Source: Agelas oroides (Eukaryota; Porifera; Demospongiae; Agelasida; Agelasidae). From it: a stretch of 64,000 nt of DNA. Below, piece by piece: positions 37,327 through 46,596 of this stretch; within the stretch, counting starts at the first letter, position 1; each line of letters opens with the position of its first letter. The notes under the pieces were generated by a model, which worked only from the letters and a program-made list of their open reading frames with translations, had not been told where the DNA came from and did no database searches. A program made the translations under genes and the position numbers. The DNA lies in contig OX422200.1 in assembly GCA_949130485.1 (NCBI GenBank), positions 5,006,274 to 5,070,273 of the forward strand, in the 5' to 3' direction.

Positions 37327-37785
37327 ATCACAATCAATCACATATTATACCAATATTTCCATTGCATGACAAGCATCCGAGTCTGATCATATACACAAAC
37401 TATCACAAGTGTGTCCCATGCAGTTGTTGTGTTAGTGTGCTGATCATGATGAGAAACTAGCACACGTGGTGTGTCATACAGTTTTGGTGATGAGGAACTA
37501 GCACATGTAGTGTGTCATACAGTTTTGGTGATGAGGAACTAGCACATGTGGTGTGTCAAACCGAGGGTGCTAATAGGGAAATTAGTGCTTGCATGTGCTA
37601 ATATGTTATGTAGCACAGCAGAACATGCCATTTTAGCACACTCCAGTGCTGCATTTGACCGTTTAGTGTGTTAAAGATATACAATAGCACACTCTGTGCT
37701 TATTTGGCACACCAGTTTCACCCAAATAGCACACCAGTTTTTTTCTGTGTATCTGAATTGGAGGACACTCTAACCTCTTTTCCAG

Positions 37786-37826
37786 GCGTGAAGCAATCAA
37801 ATACCAAAGGCCTGAGAATGAGGGTA
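37786..37826 (+). CDS. Candidate exon downstream of the inverted-repeat element
   Basis: Acceptor 'taacctcttttccag' followed by an open stretch. In the phase set by 28969-29080 it reads 'REAIKYQRPENE' up to a possible donor GTAATG at 37826-37831. In another frame a 60-residue stretch to 37958 is open. The assignment rests only on splice signals and phase match. Confidence 0.3.
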
Positions 37827-38783
37827 ATGCATGACACAACTATACTAGTTTCAGGTTGGTCGTCCGCGAATACATTTAAGACTGCATGGTACAAATGCTA
37901 CATCCACCCTGAGTTACTCTTTAAACTTACAGATTACCTGGCAGTCTTCATTGAGTAAGAGACCATAAGTTGTGTGTGTGTGTGTGCTTGCGTGTGTGTA
38001 AGGCATGCCTGTCATGTGTATGGTGTATATCAGACAATGAGTACAGTGCCAAGAGTATTTTGGTTTTGGTTGGCATGGACCATGGCACTGCAGACGGTAA
38101 ATCCTAGCTTGTAGCTTTCACTGAATCTTCCTTTCCCCAATGGTAGTCACACTGGTGGCAGTTTTTTTTTTGCTGACAAAGAATGGCCATGGGCCTAGGC
38201 AGGAACCAGAGTAGTAGTATCACTGCAGTAGCACTAGTACCAGCTTCTTTTTAGAGGGGGCTGGATTAAGGTAGAGATGCTATTTCTACACATAGTTCTC
38301 TATTATGCAATCAAGCACACACGGTGTAATGACACACACAGGATCAACACTAGGCCTGGCCGGATTATTCCGCAACAAATAGGTAGTGGGGAGATTTAGG
38401 TTCAACTCATTATTTGCTAGCATGGCTACTTGATGTAAGCACAAATGTTGAAGAAAATATGGGTTTGAGGAAGATGACCAGGTGGGGAGCAGCATTGATT
38501 CTGTTCAGTCTACCAGTACGAGTTTGGTCACCAAGTCATGCAATCATAAATACTGCATGCTCCGAAACTGTCTAAGGGATTCATAATTGGAGCTAGGAAG
38601 TTAAGAGAAAAATGTTCACAGTGCCTGCAGGCTAAAACACAAATCTATTACATAGTGCCTACAGGCTAAACCACAAATATATTACATAGGCTAAAACACA
38701 AAATATTAATATTAATTACACAGTGCCTACGGGCTAAAACACAAAATTAATATTAATTACACAGTGCCTAAGTAAAACAAATG
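37827..38783. other. Non-coding stretch with GT microsatellite and short tandem repeat
   Basis: A GT run lies at about 37967-38000. At 38620-38770 a unit of about 35 bp ('cagtgcctacaggctaaaacacaaa', then an AT-rich part) repeats about four times; it lies just past the stop of the RRM gene and so may be in its 3' UTR. No other gene was seen. Confidence 0.5.
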
Positions 38784-40080
38784 TTACAGGTAATGTCCAG
38801 GCTGAAGCTTGATCAGCATCTTCCCAGTCGTGGATACCTTGAAGATGGTTGGGTACGCTTCGAAAAATCTAGAATCTAACCAAAACTTATCTCTACTCAA
38901 GTGAAAAGTTCCCCTGTAGGCATTTAGTAATGCCACCATCGGTTCTTCCCCACCGCGTTCACTCAGGTACTGCTTAAAATAGTTCAGCATGTGCTCTGCA
39001 CTACCAACTGGATGCCGATCAATACCATGTTTGCCAACCTAGTGGGAACCAAAAAAAGGGGGGTAACTTCAGAAGCAGAATGTTGACAGTAGTGACAGCT
39101 GTCATTTCATTGGCTATGCTGAGCTACACTAAGGCTACTTCATTCTGTGCCTGCAACCCTGAGAGGGTCTCATTATGGTTTAATATGCTAGGGATCACAT
39201 TTGCTGAATGAGCAGAGCCCACTGTTCACATTCCTCAGAAAAAATGTACCTTCCTGTGGATGCAATAGCCAACAAGGCTACTGATACACAACAAAACTTA
39301 CTGCATTGCTAACTGTAACAGAGACAGTTCTCCCCTCAATCGACTTCTTATCGAGGGCCTTGATGGCTGTCTCAGCACCCGCAGGGTCCATGTACTAGAG
39401 GAGGAGGGAATAGCCAATGGTTAACCATGAAGGGTCTGGTCATGCTGCAACTGACAACAGGTGCAAAAAGCATATTGGTCATGGCAACATTCTGCAGTGG
39501 TGACAACTTGATGGTCGCAGTGCACCTCACTCACCACATATTTCACTTCCGAGTGAGAGAGGTGCTCCTTCACTTCAAAGACTCTGCCATAAGGCACAAA
39601 CATTTCACAAACATCCTCCCTTGTGCCTGGCAAGTTTTTCACAAACAGCTGTGCAGGAAGAAAGCTGTATTATAGCCTGATTCTACCTAGTAATCTGAGA
39701 TACTAGTGTAACTTAGCCTCATTCCCAGACTCTCTCCTCAAAAATGGGGGGAGGAGAGAGCCTGGTAACATTTGCGAGAAAGCTGTCAACTTCTGGCATG
39801 TCATCATTCATGTGATAAATGTACCACTTAAATACTACATGTCGTGATTTAATAAACTGCCATGCGATTTGGTACTATATCTAGCAGCAGAACAAGCTAT
39901 TTGCAACTTAGCTCTGCGTTCCTGAGTCATCCGCAGCTGTTGAGTTCCGTGACCTACTTCTTACATGCAAACTCAGAGCTTTGAAGTACAATGAGTGAGC
40001 TACTTCAATCTCCGACTCTTTGGGCTTGCGCCCCTCCTGCACATTCAACAACTGCTTTTCACCAACCTTTGAGGTGTAAT
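38784..40080 (-). CDS. RRM RNA-binding protein, last four exons
   Basis: Four exons splice in phase on the minus strand: 39965-40080 ('GEKQLLNVQEGRKPKESEIE'), 39535-39648 ('LFVKNLPGTREDVCEMF', 'YGRVFEVKEHL'), 39302-39394 ('YMDPAGAETAIKALDKKSIE', 'GRTVSVTV') and 38784-39038 (ends 'KMLIKLQPGHYL'). Exons two and three together form one RNA-recognition motif: RNP2-like 'LFVKNLP', weak RNP1 'EVKYVYM', and 'AETAIKALD' helix. The last exon encodes about 85 residues with a helix-rich, winged-helix-like look ('EPMVALLNAYRGTFHL', 'FFEAYPTIFKV') that I cannot name. The 5' exons are not found: a MITE abuts the acceptor at 40081. Likely an RNA-binding regulator; the exact orthologue is unknown. Confidence 0.72.
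39714..39770. mobile_element. Hairpin MITE remnant in an RRM-gene intron
   Basis: Left end TAGCCTCATTCCCAGACTC; the right side 'ggaggagagagcctggtaac' pairs with it. The last bases of the right arm are missing. Same family as 11676-11740. It lies between exons 39535-39648 and 39965-40080. Confidence 0.7.
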
Positions 40081-40082
40081 CT

Positions 40083-40892
40083 GTAGCGTATGGTGCCAAT
40101 TATTGAACGGTACCAATTATCGAATGGAAGAATGTGGAAAAATTTCACGCGAATATTGAATGTGTAGTGAGTGCACGGCATTTAACTTCCGGTCGATGCA
40201 TTGTGCACTCAGCAAGACAGTTTTGTGCTATTTACTGAGTTTCTTTAACAAGATGGTGGCAGATGCTTCCGATTTTGTAAAGAACGGCATTGATTGGAGC
40301 TTCCATTCGTCTAAACCAGTAGAGAAAGTCTAGTAGTTTTGGCAGGAGCTCTGGGTCTCAGAAACACCCTACTACCTGTGTGTCTGTCCATGGTGAAGGT
40401 CCATCTTGCCAAGTCTGCCATATTCTTGTTAGCTGTTAGCTGTTTATAGCTCTAGTCATTGAATACAGTTGTTTGAACAGTTTCAGTGACTGTATGGCAT
40501 GCTATATTTGCATTAGTCATGTTTGTATTCGTCCGACTCAGCTCTTGTGTAATGCCAGGTGCTAGTGTAACAGTATGGTGCAGGAGGCATGGTGGTGTTA
40601 AACTTCTTTCAAGCTAAGAGTTGAGAATCTTGTTGCTGGTCGATAATTAGTAATAGGAAAATGTATGGGCAGTCGATAATTGGTACCAGTGTTCGATAAT
40701 TGGCACGATAATATGGTATTAAAAAAAGTGTTGCTCGCGCGCGTGTGTGCTATCTCTTGGCTGAAAGGGGTTATTCTAACCATCAAGAGCCTACTCTATC
40801 GTTTGGTGCAAGAGCCAAGTTCGTATGTCGTTCCTGGACTGAGATATGAAGGCAAGTACAAGTTGCGTTCGATAATTGGCACCGTATGCTAC
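40083..40892. mobile_element. 810-bp inverted-repeat element (MITE-like)
   Basis: Left end 40083-40108 'gtagcgtatggtgccaatta'... and right end 40867-40892 (complement of 'gtagcatacggtgccaatta'...) match at 23 of 26 positions. Inside, the motif 'tcgataattgg(t/c)ac' recurs at about 40112, 40674 and 40691. No protein domain within. The left end touches the splice acceptor of the RRM-gene exon at 40080. Confidence 0.65.
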
Positions 40893-41025
40893 TTACAAGC
40901 TGTTTTTGAGTTGACAATTTTTTGCCAACTTGGCAAAGTGTCACGTGTACATGTGATTTTGTTCTGCAATCTGATTGGTACTGCCAGAATCAGGCACTGG
41001 AAGTCAACAACTTTTCCTGCAAATG

Positions 41026-41079
41026 TTACCAGGCTCTCTCCCCCTATTTTTTGGAGGAGATAGCCAGGGAACGAGGCTA
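41026..41079. mobile_element. Hairpin MITE, TAGCCTCGTTCCC family
   Basis: Left 'ttaccaggctctctcccc' and right 'ggagatagccagggaacgaggcta' pair imperfectly; the right end carries the canonical GGGAACGAGGCTA. Confidence 0.7.
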
Positions 41080-41287
41080 AGTGTACCTCTGCCCTGTAGC
41101 CAAATGTTTCTGGAAAGAAATCCCTGTCCTGACCCTATACTCTACCCTTGCTTCCGTAAATACAAAGTCATACGAAACTGGTTCAGGTATAGTATGTACC
41201 CAGGCTTCCACAGTGTTGCTTGCAGTACAGAATTTCTTTTGCACTGCAAGTGCCGAATGCTGTGGAGGGAGTAACTACATGGTACAG

Positions 41288-41289
41288 TG

Positions 41290-41366
<77 letters not shown>
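41288..41366. repeat. CTAT tetranucleotide microsatellite
   Basis: About 20 uninterrupted copies of ctat. It gives spurious open frames (LSIYLSIY...). Confidence 0.97.
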
Positions 41367-41367
<1 letters not shown>

Positions 41368-41470
41368 CAGAAGTACTAGGTGCTGGATTACATAAGAGAG
41401 AGGGAGGGAGGATAGAAGGGAGAATGTTATATCTACATCACTTTATCCTAGCCTTAGAGACAGCTAAATA

Positions 41471-42057
41471 TACCGTAGTGTCCCGCAAATACGCTCCCCC
41501 CTTGCGCATAAGCCCCCCCATGCATTTTTAGCGCAAAGTCTTGCAGAGGTCTTTTTATCCCGCGCATAAGCCCCCCCCCCCCCCCCAAACAATATAGGGC
41601 TGCTACCACAATTTACTGACAACTATGTGTGGCAGTCCTGTGTAGAAATTGAAGGTTATTCCGTCGCGTATTTCAATCGCATTGCTGTGTTTGTATCGCT
41701 GAACTTCCGTTAAGGGCGGGGTCATATGCACTTCGTAGATATTGAATTATTCATGCCTACAAAGCACGTATTAGCCCCGCCCTTAACGGACGTTCAGCGA
41801 TATGGCGCTTCAAACACAGCAATGCGATCGAAATACCCGACGGAATAACCTTCGATTCTACATGGGACTGCCACATGTATAAATAACATCCTTCCAGATA
41901 GCAACTGCAAAGTCGTCAAATACGTTGTCTTCTTCTATCTGGACACGAAGTTGTGGGCAGGGCACCGGAAGGGAGGGCGTAATCGCGAGAGAAAATGTCG
42001 CATCCCGCGTATAAGCCCCCCCCCCTGCGCTTTGTACTAAGGCAGGACACTATGGTA
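41471..42057. mobile_element. Foldback MITE, TACC(G/A)TAGTGTCC ends
   Basis: Ends 'taccgtagtgtcccgc' and the complement of 'taccatagtgtcctgcc' with C-rich inner flanks ('gcataagcccccc' at both ends). A long internal palindrome spans about 41625-41875: 'ggcagtcctgtgtagaa', 'ggttattccgtcg', 'cattgctgtgtttg' and 'cgttaagggcggggc' all have their complements on the other arm. No ORF. Confidence 0.8.
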
Positions 42058-42248
42058 TTTGCATTATTAAGCAATAGCTCAGCATGTTGACAATGGCCGT
42101 ATCTCTAGTATGTGTACCCTCACTAAAAAAGATGCTCAAATAAAAAAAGAGAGGGAGGGAGGGAAAGAATGGAGGAGGAAGGGAAGAGTGTTTGTGGGGG
42201 GGGGGGGGGGGGGGGAGGAGGGTAGCAGGGGCTCATCAAGTGACTCAC

Positions 42249-42640
42249 CTTCCACTGGAGTGTACACAGCACAGCATTGCTCTCCAAAATGTGCAGTGAT
42301 GTTACTGAGCTTGTCTGGGGGAATCCCCTTCAGTTTAATGGACCCATGTTATGTGTCCTGGACCACTGTGGTTTTGCCATGGCAACAGCTGCATAAGATA
42401 AGGTCAATTGCAAGATGCATGTTGGTATGCACAGTCTAGAGCTCATCTTGAGATGCATGAACATGCTCACACATGCAGGACACTAAACAAAAAGCTTCCT
42501 TTTATCTGCCGAAAAAAAAAAACATATCTGGTTTGTGGAGGCCAATATCTCAGTATTCTTATCTTGATTTCACTGACTTCAGGTCGGAAGGCCACAGACA
42601 GCACTGGTTCACCCAGTTCAATATTTTAGTACCACCCTTA
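42249..42640 (-). pseudogene. Decayed duplicate of the CS1 exons of the USP19-like gene
   Basis: Nucleotide-level copy of 52843-53280. The exon-like part 42249-42388 keeps acceptor (ttatgcag) and donor (GTGAGTCA) and the stretch 'AHFGEQCCAVYT', but the frame has an in-frame TAA and a shift relative to 52843-52946. The preceding exon ('DLKSVK...') has lost its donor and has a stop. The following CS exon is absent; the CTAT repeat and a MITE lie where it should be. So this is a truncated, dead duplicate. Confidence 0.65.
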
Positions 42641-42734
42641 CATATGTACACACACATACTCATGCCAGATACATGTACCCTCACACACACACACACATCA
42701 CACCCTCACACATCATCATACCTTGCCACAATCA

Positions 42735-44268
42735 GGATGAGGGTATAGACTTGAACCGTGCCCGGAAGTGTGTGATCAGAAATACGAGGTGTTCCGAAGC
42801 TGATATATACACCCTCCACGACTCCTCTGCGACCTCCTGATTGGGATGATTCTCCAACTTGACTGGGGCTGTCAGACTTTGAACTCGATTTAACTGCACC
42901 GAGAAGCAATAACCTCCTTGAGTTTCACCAGTGGAAAATACTCGTACTCTCCTGACCAAAGCTTCCGAATGATCCCTGAGAAACACATTGCAAGCTCTCC
43001 CTTGAAGCCGAGAGAGGATTGGATGTGTTGATATCTGCCAGGTAGCGTCCTTCGATGAGGTAATCACACAGCTCTCTCGTGACACTGGACCATGCTGTTC
43101 ACGAAACAGTTGTTGGCAAAGTTTCACAGTCTGGTAAAACTGGGTCTGCTGAGCTAGTTGTACCGGTAAGAAGGGTCTGTTGTATGCATGGCCGCAGGGG
43201 GGATGTGTGAGGGGGAGAGTTTTGGAGTCGTGGGTGGATATTGAGAGGAATACGCTGAAGTTTGGGTCAAGGTTGAGGAGGGAGAGGGAGAGGCATAAGA
43301 GCCGCCTTGGAGCATTGTTGAGTATGGCTCTTTTCTTTGTGGTGACATCACGGTGACATCGTTGGGTGGTTCGAATGTAGTTACATGTGAGTTGGTATGG
43401 GGTGATGAATCGAGACTCAAGTCATTTATTTAGCACGCTGTCATCTGCATTCTGATTGGACGGTTGCTGACTGTGTTTTTGAACGTGATTGGTCAATTGA
43501 GATGAATGTGAATTTGTTACTGTGATTCCTGGAGAGTGTTGAGGTCGTTCCAAAGCCTTCCATCGTACCCTACTAGCGTTCTTCAGCCTGAGTTCAACAC
43601 ACGTCGGCATGACAGAAAATGAGCTCTCACTCGGCACTATCTCATCACTGTAAGAGAGGTGAGAAAACAAGAAACTAAATGCATGATCAAAGTAACACGA
43701 TAACAATTTCACGTTCGATCAAATCAGAGGGAAGAGAAAAGCTTGCAGCTGAACTGAATCCAACTAGGGCTTGAACTACCAGTGTTCTGAACGCTTCATT
43801 TACATTCTTATTCAATCACATCATCAAAAAAAAAGGGTTAAATGTGCTTGTGATTGAGCTGGAAAGGGTTAAATGTGCCTGTCATAGGGCTGGAAAGGGT
43901 TAAATGTGAATCTTGTTCATGCATTTCAGATCATCACTCCACACACACAAACATTACATGCAGTAGGTACTTACTAGAGTTGCATGCCCCAAATGAACGT
44001 ATCAGATGGTCCACTCCCTGAGCAAGTCCGGAGAAATTTTTGGTCACTATGGGGGAGCAGAGAGGGAGAGAGGAGGGAGGGAAGAGGGAGCGAGGAGGGA
44101 CAGGGATGATTGTGTGATGTATTTGCAAAAGTTCAAAAGTGTTTTCAGAACTTCAATAGTCAATGCCTGCCCTCCCAACCTCTCCACTTTGTTCACCACC
44201 CTTCTTCCCTCCCTCTCTTACCTGGTCTGAAACCGAATCTCCAGTGTTCCTTCTTTCATCTCCGAGAG
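42735..44268 (-). pseudogene. USP19-like deubiquitinase: CS2 domain and decayed USP catalytic domain
   Basis: Three exons in matching phase, 44222-44268 ('EMKEGTLEIRFQT'), 43975-44046 ('DQKFLRTCSGSGPSDTFIWG') and from 43647 downward ('DEIVPSESSFSVMPTCVEL', 'RLKNASRVRWKALE'), form a CS (p23-like) domain closely like the second CS domain of USP19. A Ser/Pro-rich linker follows, then pieces of a USP domain: Cys box 'NFANNCFVNSMVQC', 'TRELCDYLIEGRYLADINTS', 'FKGELAMCFSGIIRKLWSGE', 'LNRVQSLTAPVKLE', 'EVAEESWRVYIS'. These lie in different frames with at least two stops, and the QDAxEF segment expected before 'LNR' is missing. USP19 trims ubiquitin and has CS chaperone-type domains; this copy looks dead as a protease. 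Confidence 0.7.
43833..43908. repeat. Three copies of a 32-bp repeat in an intron
   Basis: Unit 'gggttaaatgtg(c/a)...gctggaaa' repeats three times between the second and third CS2 exons. Confidence 0.85.
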
Positions 44269-44404
44269 CTACAGTAGGAAGACTAGCTAGCTCAGCTCAA
44301 TGACTCACCCTGTCCACACAGTCATGGGGCATGTGGTTAAGGTAGGTGAGGTCCTCGCTCACTGGAGGAGAGAGAGGGAGATGGACACTAAGTGAGAGAG
44401 GTAA

Positions 44405-46346
44405 GTGGAGGAGGGGATGGGTGGAGAGGAGGAGGGGATGGGTGGCAGAGGAGACTGAATGGGTGGAGAGGAGACTGAATGGGTGGAGAGGAGACTGAAT
44501 GGGTGGGAGAGGAGACTGAATGGGTGGGAGAGGAGACTGAATGGGTGGGAGAGGAGAGTGAATGGGTGGGAGAGGAGACTGAATGGGTGGAGAGGAGACT
44601 GAATGGGTGGGAGAGGAGACTGAATGGGTGGCAGAGGAGAGTGAATGGGTGGAGAGGAGACTGAATGGGTGGGAGAGGAGAGTGAATGGGTGGGAGAGGA
44701 GACTGAATGGGTGGCAGAGGAGAGTGAATGGGTGGGAGAGGAGACTGAATGGGTGGAGAGGAGAGTGAATGGGTGGGAGAGGAGAGTGAATGGGTGGAGA
44801 GGAGAGTGAATGGGTGGAGAGGAGACTGAATGGGTGGAGAGGAGACTGAATGGGTGGAGAGGAGAGTGAATGGGTGGAGAGGAGACTGAATGGGTGGAGA
44901 GGAGACTGAATGGGTGGAGAGGAGACTGAATGGGTGGAGAGGAGACTGAATGGGTGGAGAGGAGAGTGAATGGGTGGAGAGGAGAGTGAATGGGTGGAGA
45001 GGAGACTGAATGGGTGGAGAGGAGACTGAATGGGTGGGAGAGGAGACTGAATGGGTGGGAGAGGAGACTGAATGGGTGGGAGAGGAGACTGAATGGGTGG
45101 GAGAGGAGACTGAATGGGTGGGAGAGGAGACTGAATGGGTGGGAGAGGAGAGTGAATGGGTGGAGAGGAGAGTGAATGGGTGGAGAGGAGAGTGAATGGG
45201 TGGAGAGGAGAGTGAATGGGTGGAGAGGAGAGTGAATCGGTGAGAGGAGAGTGAATGGGTGGCAGAGGAGAGTGAATGGGTGGAGAGGAGACTGAATGGG
45301 TGGAGAGGAGACTGAATGGGTGGGAGAGGAGACTGAATGGGTGGGAGAGGAGAGTGAATGGGTGGAGAGGAGACTGAATGGGTGGGAGAGGAGAGTGAAT
45401 GGGTGGGAGAGGAGACTGAATGGGTGGAGAGGAGAGTGAATGGGTAGGAGAGGAGACTGAATGGGTGGAGAGGAGAGTGAATGGGTGGAGAGGAGAGTGA
45501 ATGGGTGGGAGAGGAGAGTGAATGGGTGGGAGAGGAGAGTGAATGGGTGGAGAGGAGAGTGAATGGGTGGAGAGGAGGCTGAATGGGTGGAGAGGAGACT
45601 GAATGGGTGGAGAGGAGAGTGAATGGGTGGGGAGGAGAGGGAATGGGTGGGAGAGGAGAGTGAATGGGTGGGAGAGGAGAGGGAATGGGTGGAGAGGAGA
45701 CTGAATGGGTGGGAGAGGAGACTGAATGGGTGGGAGAGGAGACTGAATGGGTGGGAGAGGAGAGTGAATGGGTGGGAGAGGAGACTGAATGGGTGGAGAG
45801 GAGAGTGAATGGGTAGGAGAGGAGACTGAATGGGTGGGAGAGGAGAGTGAATGGGTGGAGAGGAGACTGAATGGGTGGAGAGGAGAGTGAATGGGTGGAG
45901 AGGAGAGTGAATGGGTGGGAGAGGAGAGTGAATGGGTGGGAGAGGAGAGTGAATGGGTGGAGAGGAGACTGAATGGGTGGGAGAGGAGAGTGAATGGGTG
46001 GAGAGGAGACTGAATGGGTGGGAGAGGAGACTGAATGGGTGGGAGAGGAGACTGAATGGGTAGGAGAGGAGAGTGAATGGGTGGGAGAGGAGAGTGAATG
46101 GGTGGAGAGGAGGCTGAATGGGTGGAGAGGAGACTGAATGGGTGGAGAGGAGAGTGAATGAGTGGAGAGGAGAGGGAATGGGTGGGAGAGGAGAGTGAAT
46201 GGGTGGGAGAGGAGAGTGAATGGGTGGAGAGGAGACTGAATGGGTGGGAGAGGAGACTGAATGGGTGGGAGAGGAGACTGAATGGGTGGGAGAGGAGAGT
46301 GAATGGGTGGAGAGGAGAGTGAATGGGTGGAGAGGAGAGTGAATGG
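44405..46346. repeat. Polypurine minisatellite, 20/21-bp unit, left part
   Basis: Units 'gaatgggtggagaggaga(c/g)t' (20 bp) and 'gaatgggtgggagaggagact' (21 bp) alternate, with rare variants (ggcagagg, ggtaggag, aatcggtgagagg). The array once continued directly into 50829-51415 and was split by an LTR element at the AATGG of one unit. Lack of stops makes all three minus frames open (SPPIHSPLHPF...), which is a composition effect. It lies in the intron between the CS1 and CS2 exons of the USP19-like gene. Confidence 0.95.
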
Positions 46347-46507
46347 TGTAACAGTATCATGCATCTATTGTATTATTCACCATTACGTCATCGGTTATGA
46401 TTTTGTCATCATGTGATCGCCTCGTGGTTATTTATCAGTGCTTGTTGAGTTTGAGTTCATGACTGTGAGAGTGACTGGAAGTGAGTAGTTTAGTGGCAAT
46501 CGTTACA
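46347..46507 (+). repeat. 5' LTR of the element at 46347-50823
   Basis: 161 bp, TGTAACAG...CGTTACA. It contains 'attacgtcatcgg', a possible CRE-like promoter site. Identical by eye to 50663-50823. Confidence 0.95.
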
Positions 46508-46596
46508 TGGTGGCAGCGGTGGGATAGGCCCTAGCCATTAGACAGTCTACGAGAGCAGGTTTACAAGTACAAAGCGTCGGACAAGGAAGAGCCGAG

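Larger units (their letters stand above)
29192..37749. mobile_element. 8.56-kb terminal-inverted-repeat element carrying a satellite array
   Basis: Ends CACAGAAAAAAAAAAGTGTG on the left and, reversed, CACAGAAAAAAACTGGTGTG on the right, flanked by TA on both sides (29190-29191, 37750-37751). Both subterminal regions (29200-29430 and 37400-37740) are crowded with the motif GTGTGCTA or its complement TAGCACAC and with TGTGTCA, in a layout typical of transposase-binding ends of DNA transposons. Inside are about 2.2 kb of mostly unique sequence (29.43-31.63 kb) and a 5.7-kb satellite array. I found no transposase, so it is non-autonomous if it is a transposon. The TA target suggests a Tc1/mariner-like or similar superfamily; this is inference. 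Confidence 0.65.
40893..42248. other. Repeat-rich non-coding stretch
   Basis: Contains a hairpin MITE (41026-41079), a CTAT tetranucleotide array (about 41288-41366), a foldback MITE (41471-42057) and a run of about 20 G near 42196-42216. The edges around 41395-41470 and 42059-42115 match 52700-52820, the flank of a CS-domain exon, so part of this is an old duplicate of that locus. Confidence 0.6.

Noticed and set aside
41081-41531. Open frames with (LSIY)n repeats
   Set aside because: CTAT tetranucleotide array read in different frames.
42732-43127. A novel 131-residue minus-strand protein (KLCQQLFREQHG...)
   Set aside because: The neighbouring frames over the same DNA show USP-domain motifs, and the end of this frame itself fits USP19; it is a shifted pseudogene frame, not a new protein.
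44297-46364. Long minus-strand open frames of 650-690 residues, rich in Ser, Pro, His and Leu
   Set aside because: They are translations of the 20/21-bp polypurine minisatellite, open in all three frames because the unit has no stop on that strand. No start context, domain or splice support.
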